This document shows positions 12,862 to 21,100 of a stretch of DNA of 64,000 nt, in pieces; the stretch's first letter is position 1, and each line of letters begins with the position of its first letter. The notes under the pieces were generated by a model. The model saw only the letters and a program-made list of their open reading frames with translations. It ran no database searches and had not been told where the DNA came from. Source of the DNA: Vicia villosa (Eukaryota; Streptophyta; Magnoliopsida; Fabales; Fabaceae); contig NC_081183.1 in NCBI RefSeq assembly GCF_029867415.1, positions 14,690,404-14,754,403 on the forward strand, given 5' to 3'. The position numbers were made by a program, and so were the translations under genes.

Positions 12862-12934
12862 GCGCGCGCAGCTCAGTTGGCAAGTGTTTTGGTTGGTAAC
12901 CTCCAGGTCGTGGGTTCAAACCCTTGTGAGACCA
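12862..12934 (+). other. tRNA-like / SINE-head-like sequence inside the LTR
   Basis: AGCTCAGTTGG at 12870-12880 matches a Pol III A box, and GGTTCAAAC at 12913-12921 matches a B box, at tRNA-like spacing. A possible anticodon-arm segment (GGTTGGTAACC, 12891-12901) lies between. The T-arm stem pairs poorly and no clear 3' acceptor strand is seen, so this is more likely a tRNA-derived relic or SINE head than a functional tRNA gene. The 3' LTR copy lies beyond the gap. Confidence 0.5.
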
Positions 12935-13390
12935 AACCCTCTTTTTTAACACTATTTTCTTTCATTTTCTTTTACAACTTCATTTAATTATTTAATACAT
13001 CAAATTAACTTATTTTTTCTTCATTTTTTAAACACCTCTTATTTAATATACCTATTTTGACAATATCAAAAAAAATCACAAAAAAAGATTTATTTAATGT
13101 GTTTTTAATTAGGTTTAAAATGATACATTTTAAGTGTTTTTAAATACTTTAAGTATTGTTTTTCATTTAATTTTCAAACCTAATCACTTGTAAATATTTT
13201 GTGATCAAACCCTAATCACTTAGGTCTTAATTAAGCATTAAAACTTGTTTTAAACTTAATTAAGTTAATTTCTTTCAAATTCAAATCGTTTTAAAACGAA
13301 CGATCATTCTTTTCAAAAACGATAAACCATTTCTTTTTGAAACTATTGATTAAATCTTTTTAATTGATCAAATGATTTTCAAAACGAAGT

Positions 13391-14004
13391 GGGGCCTCTC
13401 GAATATTAGAGAGTGTAAGTCCCATTTCTTTTCTTTTTGTACAGTTTGTTTTTTTTCTTTAAACAATAAAACTTCAAAACAAAAATCTTTTCAAAACAAT
13501 TTTCAAATCATTTTCAAAACCATCCACCCTGTTTTATGAAAATAAAACAGGGGCCTCTCGAATATTAGAGAGTGTAAGTCCCATTTCTTTTCTTTCTGTA
13601 CAGTTTTTCTTCAAACAGAATAAACTTTTCAAACAAATCTTCAAACGGTTTTTCAAAAGCGAAACTTCGCGTCTGTAAATAAAAACAATCAACCATGTTT
13701 TGTAAATAAAACACGGGCCTCCACATAGGTATAAGTCCCAAGCCCTTTTGTACATACCCATTCCAGTACATGAAATTAGGTATTTCATTGTACGCCTTTT
13801 TATACATACACATTTTTGTACATATCTCGATCAATTTGATTTTTAACTTTGAATAACAAACCAAAAATGAAGGTTTTTCTTTAAATCTTCCCAAAAAAAA
13901 ATACCATGGGCCTCCATGTAGGTATAAGTCCCGAGCCCTTGTAAAAACCTGTTTATATAGCTGTGAATAAACTCAAGCGGACCTCTTCCCGAGTGTAAGT
14001 CCCG
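13391..14004 (+). repeat. Five dispersed GTRTAAGTCCC stem-loop repeats
   Basis: The signature GT(G/A)TAAGTCCC occurs at 13413-13423, 13572-13582, 13729-13739, 13922-13932 and 13993-14003. Four copies are preceded by GGGCCT and the fifth by GGACCT. Each can fold: an outer GGG (or CGG) pairs with the CCC (or CCG), and an inner stem changes between copies (CTCTC/GAGAG in copies 1 and 2, CCT/AGG in 3 and 4, CTC/GAG in 5). The shared shape with changing stems suggests an RNA element in the R/U5 part of the transcript. Confidence 0.6.
13527..13552 (+). promoter_or_regulatory. Perfect 11-bp hairpin with GAAA loop over an AATAAA
   Basis: CCCTGTTTTAT (13527-13537) and ATAAAACAGGG (13542-13552) pair perfectly around a GAAA tetraloop. 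The hexamer AATAAA (13541-13546) spans the last loop base and the 3' arm. A related weaker hairpin lies at 13696-13701 / 13708-13713 (TGTTTT/AAAACA), also with AATAAA (13705-13710) across loop and 3' arm. This resembles a retroviral poly(A) hairpin. Use as a polyadenylation signal is inference. Confidence 0.5.
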
Positions 14005-14184
14005 AGCCCCTGTGTATACAAATGGATCATGCTTACAGGTATATTTCCTTCATAAACTCCATTATATACACACACTTTGTCATACATATAATTGTTCATA
14101 CCTGTTCATGTTTGTTCATACTTGTTCATGTTTGTTCATATATGTGATATGTGTGCTTGTTCAACTTAGTACAACACTAGGTTC

Positions 14185-14460
14185 CCCATAGCCTCCTATT
14201 GGGCTTCGTGCAAAGAATCTCCACTAGTTTAGGTTAGGACATAGAGTATGGTTTCCCGGTGAAATCGCTCTAAGAGCTCAGACCAACTATACCATGCCTC
14301 CCCTTGGGCTTTGTACAAACGAGTGACCCTCCCATAGCCTCCTCTTGGGCTTACAATGCAAGGACCCTGGATTGTCCCTCCCATAGCCTCCTCTTGGGCT
14401 TACAATGCAAGGACCCTCGGATAGCCTCCTCTTGGGCTTCGTACAAGGACCCACGGGCTT
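14185..14460 (+). repeat. Five CATAGCCTCCTCTTGGGCTT-type repeats
   Basis: Variants of this motif lie at about 14187-14206, 14292-14311, 14333-14352, 14382-14401 and 14420-14438, mostly followed by CGTACAAGGACC or ACAATGCAAGGACC. Most can form an AGCC/GGCT hairpin with a loop of about eight bases. A degenerate GGGCTT copy follows near 14455 and another near 14832. No reading frame here looks like a gene. Confidence 0.6.
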
Positions 14461-14577
14461 CTTATAAGCATCCCCAATATCCAAATCAAATACCCTAGGA
14501 GATTAGACATTTTTCATCTCTATACTAGGAGTATCTCTTATATATCATCACAAACAATCAATCAATCAAACTTTTTT

Positions 14578-14783
14578 GCCACAAGGCTGGCTAATCAATC
14601 AAATTTCTTTTTGCCACAAGGCTGGCTAATCAATCAAACTGTTTTACCACCGTACTGGATGATTAATCAAAGTTTTTGTCACAAGGCTGACTTCATTGAA
14701 ACTTTTGCCACGAGGCTGGCTGATTAATTAAAACTTTTTGTCACAAGGCTGACTTCATTGAAAGTTTTTGCCACAAGGCTGGT
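14578..14783 (+). repeat. Seven hairpins with a CAAGGC-type loop (LTR set)
   Basis: Seven short inverted repeats share the pattern NNCA-CAAGGC-TGNN: GCCA/TGGC at 14578-14591, 14613-14626 and 14707-14720; GTCA/TGAC at 14678-14691 and 14740-14753; GCCA/TGGT at 14770-14783; and a divergent CCA/TGG copy at 14647-14658 with loop CCGTAC. The switch from GCCA/TGGC to GTCA/TGAC keeps pairing. A related set lies in the 3' UTR at 27389-27689. The array sits upstream of the primer binding site, hence in the genomic RNA leader. Confidence 0.7.
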
Positions 14784-15466
14784 TAAACAAAAACATCTTT
14801 ATCATTCTAAGCACCCTAAGTGGCATGGCCCCGGGCTTATAATGAAAAGATTTTCAAACAAAATCAAACAGATGTATGTGATGATATAGATTAGATACAT
14901 CTAGCATTTAGACGACATTTGTCTATTTTCCTTTGCTTCCACTAGCATAAGTGGGAACTACGATTGCTCTGACTTTCTCAATATCCCTTTGAGAATACGT
15001 AGGCACAAGGTCGATCCTTGGCGAGCAAAACAAAACAAAAAAAACCATTTAAACCTTAGCACCCGTAGACCCGAGCTACAGATGCTCTGATTCCCTCTAA
15101 GGGATATGTATGCAGAGGATCGCGATGATCTTTGCGAGCATAATCAAACAAACACCTTAGGTCCCCCCTATTTCACAAGAACCTCCACCCTAACAAGAAT
15201 GGAATAAATAAAACAAAGAAACCTATAGAGTACTATAGATACGTTGGGTGCTAATACCTTCCCTTCGTATAACCAACCCTCTTACCCAAGATCTCTCCCC
15301 CACTTTTAGGTTATTGCAACTTTTTTCCTTTTCCTCTTTTGGAAACAATAAAAAGTTTTGTCCGTACAAAAGAAAAATCATTTTTTTGAGCACTCGAGCC
15401 CAAAGAAGGCATCAGGTGTCTCATCCCAAAAAAAAAAGACAACGATTTTTCCCCGCGACAGAAAAA

Positions 15467-15484
15467 TGGCGACTTCACTGGGGA
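15467..15484 (+). other. Primer binding site (tRNA-Arg-like)
   Basis: TGGCGACTTCACTGGGGA begins six bases after the LTR's terminal CA. As recalled, the 3' end of plant tRNA-Arg would be complementary to TGGCGACTCCGCTGGGGA, leaving two differences, one of which can pair as G-U. Minus-strand DNA synthesis would start here. Confidence 0.75.
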
Positions 15485-16255
15485 CCATCTTTTTATTGTT
15501 TCCAAAGAAAGGGTTATTTCTATTTGTTTTATTTTTATTATGTTCTTGTTTGGTTCTTTGGTTCTGTTACTTGTGTGGATTCTGTTACAAGTGATACATT
15601 ATGGACAAATCCTAACCCGGATTAAGTACACATAAGAAATTAGGTGGAGGGTATAGTCATGTGCAGGCGCACGTGAGAATCCTTCCGCTCAGTGGAGGTT
15701 CCTTGTTTGTAATATATGTTTAGCGAGTTAATTGCGAAGACATTATTGCTTTCATTGAACTGTAGAAGCTGAGAGACCGTAGAACCCCAACCCATCCTGG
15801 CCTTATTAGGTTGTGGTGCAGAAACTATTCAGGTGAAGACTTGGATTAGTTGTCATGCGGAGAACCACACTCAGACGAGTTTTTCTTGAGAATATTACTG
15901 GCTCATGAGTTTAATTGTGGAAAGCCGGTAATATCCGAAAGAAAAATGTAGACTCTGACGTATCAGTAGAACATGTTGTGCAGGTGATTAACTAGAACTA
16001 TCCCATTTTTGGTTCTCTGACCTCATGCTCGTGACGCTGGACCTTTGAACCTGTGTGTACCATGTATTTGTGTTGCCATTACCATGTCTGTATTACCATG
16101 TATGTGCTACCATGTATGCGTTACCATGTTTGAATATGTGGCATCCATGCATCCACGCATTCATACATTCATTAGAAAACCCATCTTTTTCCATAAAAAC
16201 ATGATTTTTCCAAACAATTAGAGAATTTTATTTGCAAACATTATAGGGTTAAGTT
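15485..16255 (+). other. Untranslated leader between primer site and ORF1
   Basis: No supported gene lies here; short frames at 15248-15625 straddle the LTR end and look incidental. The stretch holds part of the genomic RNA leader, with a cluster of upstream ATGs at 16058-16129. Packaging signals would be expected here but cannot be recognised by eye. Confidence 0.6.
16058..16129 (+). repeat. TACCATGT repeats carrying upstream ATGs
   Basis: TACCATGT occurs at 16058, 16080, 16094, 16108 and 16122; the last four are spaced exactly 14 bp. Each contains an ATG, and 14-bp spacing puts successive ATGs in different frames. They lie 130-195 bp before the ORF1 start and would be expected to interfere with scanning ribosomes. 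Confidence 0.7.
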
Positions 16256-17779
16256 ATGGAAAAAAGGTATACCAAGAGGTACGGTTTCAAAGAGCCTAAT
16301 GTGGAAAGACTGAAAGAGTTAGCATCTTTCGTACAAGATCCTTCTGATTTTAGGAAAAGCCATGGAAAGCTTTTGCCTATTTTGAACACTCATGTTGATG
16401 AAGGGCTTCTCAAAACTCTGGTTCAGTTTTATGATCCCGTCTACCGGTGTTTCACCTTTCCAGACTATCAGTTGGTACCAACCTTGGAAGAATATGCCAA
16501 TCTTTTGGGTATTCCTGTGTCTGACAAAATACCTTTCAATGGTTTGGAAGCCATTCCTAAGTCACCAGTCATTGCAACAGGAACCCACCTGAAGAAATCT
16601 GAAATAGAGAGTAATTGGACTACCAAAGGAAACATTCCAGGTTTGCCATCACAGTTTCTAATAAAGAAAGCCTTTGACTTCATCGAGACTGGTAGCATGA
16701 TAGCTTTTGAAGCTGTACTAGCCTTGCTCATCTATGGGTTGGTTCTGTTTCCCAATATCGACGACTTTGTTGATATCAATGCCATAAAGGTCTTTTTGAA
16801 TGGAAATCCCGTTCCGACTCTGCTTGGTGACATGTATTTCTCTGTCCATCATAGGAATCGCCAAGGTGGTGGAATCATTGTATGTTGTGCACCTCTGTTG
16901 TTTAAATGGATTGTTTCACACTTACCTAAGTCTCCCATTTTCACGGAAAACCGGGAAGGTTTGCGATGGTCTCAAAGACTTATGTCTCTTACTAATAATG
17001 ATATTCAGTGGTATACCTTGGCTCGCTGCGGTACAGAAACCATTGAAAGCTGTGGAGAATTCGCCAACGTACCCCTCATTGGTACACAAGGAGGAATTAA
17101 CTACAATCCAGTCCTAGCCCGACGACAACTCGGGTATGCAAATTCAACTAAACCCATTGGCCCTACAGTGGAAAGTTACTTTTATCAGGAAGGAAATGAT
17201 CCTCAGGGGTTGAAAACAAAAATGGTGAAAGCCTGGTACGACATCCGATGGAAAGAAAAAGGTGAGACAAAGAACTGTATCGCTACGAGCGCCTACACCT
17301 GCTGGGTAAAGAAAAGAGCAAGGAAGTTTCAAATGCCTTATGATTATGAAAAACCCATGTTCCCTGTGGTGCCTCAACGACCCAACATTCCCACTATGGA
17401 GGAATACCAAGACACTTTGACCAAGATGAGGATAGAGAAAGACGCTTGGAAAGAAAAGTTTCAAAGAACTGATGTGGAAAATAGAAAGTTGAAGAAACAA
17501 GTGAAAGAACACGAAGAAACTCTCTATTATCAGGATGGATGGCTCATGAACAAAGATGAGAAGATCCGTCGGAAAGATGCCGCAATCAGAAGATACATCA
17601 AAGAAAGCAAGAAAAAGCTTGAAGGCTCAACAAGCAACGCTCCGATACCTGACAATTGGAAGAATGTGGTTGACAAGCTGAAAGCTGAAAAGGCCGAGTT
17701 GAAAGCTCGCTATGGGAAAGAAATCATGAAGCTCAAGTTGCACAATGCATTTGGTTCTTCGTCTGATGAAGATGCTTAG
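16256..17779 (+). CDS. Ogre ORF1 protein (507 aa), function unknown
   Basis: An uninterrupted 507-residue frame upstream of gag, the position that defines Ogre elements among Ty3/gypsy retrotransposons. Residues about 40-330 contain LPILNTHVDEGLLKTLVQFY and a following FPDYQLVPTLEEYANLLGIP segment, which recall the plant mobile domain (PMD/MAIN-type) of transposon-derived plant proteins; this is from memory and needs a profile search. Residues about 380-500 are Lys/Glu-rich with heptad-like spacing and probably form a coiled coil. No enzyme motif, signal peptide or membrane segment is evident. The start follows a dense set of upstream ATGs and has G at +4. ORF1 is separated from gag by 328 bp with stops and is not in the gag frame. 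How it is translated is not known. Confidence 0.85.
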   Translation: MEKRYTKRYGFKEPNVERLKELASFVQDPSDFRKSHGKLLPILNTHVDEGLLKTLVQFYDPVYRCFTFPDYQLVPTLEEYANLLGIPVSDKIPFNGLEAIPKSPVIATGTHLKKSEIESNWTTKGNIPGLPSQFLIKKAFDFIETGSMIAFEAVLALLIYGLVLFPNIDDFVDINAIKVFLNGNPVPTLLGDMYFSVHHRNRQGGGIIVCCAPLLFKWIVSHLPKSPIFTENREGLRWSQRLMSLTNNDIQWYTLARCGTETIESCGEFANVPLIGTQGGINYNPVLARRQLGYANSTKPIGPTVESYFYQEGNDPQGLKTKMVKAWYDIRWKEKGETKNCIATSAYTCWVKKRARKFQMPYDYEKPMFPVVPQRPNIPTMEEYQDTLTKMRIEKDAWKEKFQRTDVENRKLKKQVKEHEETLYYQDGWLMNKDEKIRRKDAAIRRYIKESKKKLEGSTSNAPIPDNWKNVVDKLKAEKAELKARYGKEIMKLKLHNAFGSSSDEDA

Positions 17780-18107
17780 GATTTATTTAAATTTTCATGT
17801 ATCATTTGATTCTGTAAGGAGCTACGCTCCAATGTTGTAACATTTCCCATTATTGCAATAAAAAAAAATGAATGAATAAAAGAATAGTTTGTGTTCAAAT
17901 GTTTGCAAAGAAAATAATCTTTAAAATGTTTGGAAAAATCATAAATTTCTTTTTGCATGCATCATTCTGCATATCGAGTCTGTTGTATAGAGTCTCATCT
18001 TTTGGATCTTTCTCCAATAGATCGTCAAGCTGTCGCGTCTCAAAGTTTCTCGACCGCGCTCGCAATCAGATCACAGATACAATACTCGTTCAAACAGAAG
18101 AAGAGTA
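17780..18107 (+). other. ORF1-gag spacer with hairpins and AATAAA signals
   Basis: Directly after ORF1 lie a perfect hairpin GGAGC-TAC-GCTCC (17818-17830) and an inverted repeat AATGTT/AACATT (17831-17844). AATAAA hexamers follow at 17857-17862 and 17875-17880 in an A-rich run. This could end a short ORF1 transcript. The segment also holds a possible splice donor GTAAGG (17814) and a possible acceptor CAATAG (ending 18020), after which the gag frame is open. A 78-residue frame (17872-18108) ends in TAA overlapping the gag ATG by one base (TAATG). It resembles nothing I recognise. Confidence 0.5.
18021..18107 (+). other. Open N-terminal extension of the gag frame
   Basis: From 18021 to the gag ATG the frame is open for 29 codons but has no ATG. 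It encodes RYNTRSNRRR just before the Met. As recalled, similar YNTRS segments precede the same region in annotated legume Gag proteins, so this part may be translated. It begins immediately after CAATAG, an acceptable 3' splice site whose TAG is the in-frame stop. Translation could therefore enter from an upstream exon. This is inference. Confidence 0.4.
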
Positions 18108-21100
18108 ATGGAACACTCTGAACAAGAGAATATTGAGCTTCGTGGTACGGTGACCACCCTTCAGGAAAAGTTGGAAAGTCTCACTACTCTGGTTGACTCT
18201 TTAATGGCCGCACGGAATCAGCCGCCGCCACCTAACAGTCAAGCAACAGTAACATCTGAAGTCACTACTCCAGTTTCTACAGTTGCGTTCGGTATTCCAT
18301 CTTTCTCCATGCCAGAAGGTTGGGGCACGCCTTTCAGCTTTGGTACAGGATTTCGCCATAATTTCTCTGGGGTTCAAACAGCTACAACTGAAGCGCCTGC
18401 TGCACAAAGTTCACAGTTTACTCCAAATCAGGGGGTAACTTTTTCTCAAGTCACTATGGCACTTTCTCAGCCCACTATGACAGTTCCGACTCCTACGGTT
18501 CATACTGTTCCTTATGATGGCAATGAGATTTATCATGATCAAGGTGATAGCACAAATCAGCGTAATCTTGTAGGAGATCTCCAAGAGCAGTTCAACAAGA
18601 TTCAGCTGGAAGTCAAAGCTATTCGTGGAAAAGATTTGTTTGGAAAGAATGCCCAGGAGCTATGTTTGGTTCCCAGTGTACAAATACCAGCCAAGTTCAA
18701 GGTCCCAGACTTTGAGAAATACAAAGGAAGTTCTTGCCCACAAAGTCATCTTGTGATGTATGCCAGGAAGATGTCTACTTATGCAGATAATCATCAGTTG
18801 CTTATCCATTACTTTCAAGACAGTTTGACTGGTGCCGCACTGAAGTGGTACACAGGTTTGGATAGCACCAATATTCGAACATTCAATGACCTAGGTGAGG
18901 CCTTTGTCCGACAATACAAGTACAACTCGGATATGGCTCCAGACAGAGATCAGCTTCGATCCATGGCCCAGAAAGACCATGAAACTTTCAAAGAGTATGC
19001 CCAACGATGGAGAGAAACTGCTGCTCAGATTAATCCACCGTTAAAAGAAAAAGAGATGACAAAGATCTTCTTGAATACTCTCAGTCCGTTTTACTATGAA
19101 CGCATGATTGCTAGCGCTCCAAGTGATTTCACCGAAATGGTAAACATGGGGATGCGTCTAGAAGAAGGAGTCCGAACCGGACGTCTAACTAAAGAAGGTG
19201 GATCTTCAAGCGGAACCAAAAAGTTTGGAAGTGGTTTCCCAAAGAAGAAAGAACAAAGTGTTGACATGGTGTCCCAAGGGAAGCCAAGAGGAAATGTTAA
19301 TCGTCAACGACAGGTAGCTGCTATCGCACCAGCCGTTAATACAACACCGAATCCGGGATTTACTCCGCAGTTTCAACAACAACAGCCTCGACAACAGGCT
19401 CAGCAGTTTAGCAATAATCAGAACCGTGTACAAAGAGCTCCACAGTTTGATCCGATTCCAATGACTTACACAGAATTGTACCCTGCTTTGATTGAAAGAG
19501 GTCTTGTTCAAACTAAAGCACCACCACCAGTACCTGAGAAACTCCCATGGTGGTACAAAGCTGAGGTCTCATGCCCTTATCATCAAGGAGCGCCTGGCCA
19601 TGATCTTGAACATTGCATAGCTTTGAAACATGAAGTTCAGAGGTTGGTAAGATCTAATCTCCTCTCTTTCAGAAATTTGAATCCAAATGTGCAAGCAAAT
19701 CCGCTGCCCAATCATGGAGGGCATGTTGTAAACATGGTGTATGGATGTCCTGGTCCGTACCGAGTCTATAATATCAACTTCTCAAGAGCCGATTTGGTAC
19801 AAATGCACGCTACTCTCTGTCGAGGGCAGAATTTTCGCCAGCATCACTATGGTTCCTGTAGCGTATGTTGTGTAGATTCTCATGGATGTTCGATTGTGAG
19901 AAGAGATCTCCAAGTGCTGTTGGATAATGGTACTATTCAGATCTACAGAAATAGGGATGAAAATGAAGTTAACATGATAGGATGCTATCCGCATGAGCTT
20001 TTAGTCTCAGATATCAACTCGGAAATGCCTACAGTTAACGTCATCGTTCCTCATTTCAACATGCCTGAGCGCATGGAAGTTACTTATAACAAGCCGAAGG
20101 TTCCTGTTGCTCCTTTGATCATTTGTCTACCTGGACCTGTTCCCTATGACTCTGACAAGGCAGTTCCATACAATTACAATGCCACAATGATAAAGGATGG
20201 ACAAGAAGTTCCTTTACCTACTCTTTCATCTGTTGTGAATATCGCTGATGTGAGTCGAGTAACAAGAAGTGGACGTGTGTATACTCCACTACCTCCAAAG
20301 CAACCTGTTGCTCCTGCAACCGGACAAAATCCTGCCAATGTTCCAATAGGGAATCCTGTGGAAACCCCTGTCAGTAATACAAACACTGATGTTGGTCAGT
20401 CCAGTGGAACCAATGTCAATCCTGATTTTGATGAAATTTTGAAGCTTATTAAATGGAGTGAATACAAGATTGTGGATCAGCTTATGCAGACTCCTTCAAA
20501 AATCTCAATACTTTCATTGCTGTTGAATTCAGAAGCCCACAGGGAAGCCCTGATGAGAGTTTTGGATCAAGCTTTTGTAGATCATGATGTGACTGTTGAC
20601 CACTTTGATGGGATAATAGCCAACATAACAGCTTGCAACAATTTAAGCTTCTGTGATGAAGAACTCCCCGAGGAGGGTAGAAATCACAATCTTGCTTTAC
20701 ACATTTCTATGAACTGTCAGTCAGACTCTTTGTCCAATGTATTGGTAGACACCGGATCTTCCTTGAATGTGATGCCAAAGACGACTCTTGCTCGTTTGTC
20801 TTACCAAGGAATGCCTATGAAGTTCAGTGGTGTAGTTGTCAAAGCATTTGATGGATCGCGAAAATCTGTTATCGGCGAAGTCAACCTTCCCATGACAATT
20901 GGTCCACATACATTTCAAATCACCTTCCAGGTCATGGACATTCAAGCTGCTTATAGCTGTCTGTTAGGACGACCATGGATCCATGAAGCAGGGGCAGTAA
21001 CTTCTACGCTCCATCAAAAGTTAAAATTTGTAACAAATGGAAAATTGGTAACGATAAGTGGAGAACAAGCCTTGATGGTGAGTCATTTGTCCAATTTCTC

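Larger units (their letters stand above)
10333..15460 (+). repeat. Ogre 5' LTR (5128 bp)
   Basis: It starts TGTCATACCCC, identical to the start of the 3' LTR, and ends in CA at 15459-15460, six bases before the primer binding site. The TATA box at 11908 places U3 at about 10333-11940; the remaining ~3.5 kb is R plus U5. The LTR encodes no supported protein. It holds telo-boxes and W-box palindromes in U3, a tRNA-like insert near 12.9 kb, and several stem-loop repeat families at 13.4-14.8 kb. No internal LTR-LTR indel is seen over the 1978 comparable bases. Confidence 0.9.

Noticed and set aside
12862..12934. Functional tRNA gene
   Set aside because: A and B boxes are present, but the T-arm and acceptor stems do not pair acceptably by eye. 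It is kept only as a tRNA-like sequence.
14287..14498. Proline/glycine-rich frames on both strands at 14.3-14.5 kb
   Set aside because: They arise from the repeated CATAGCCTCCTCTTGGGCTT motif in the LTR and have no family resemblance.
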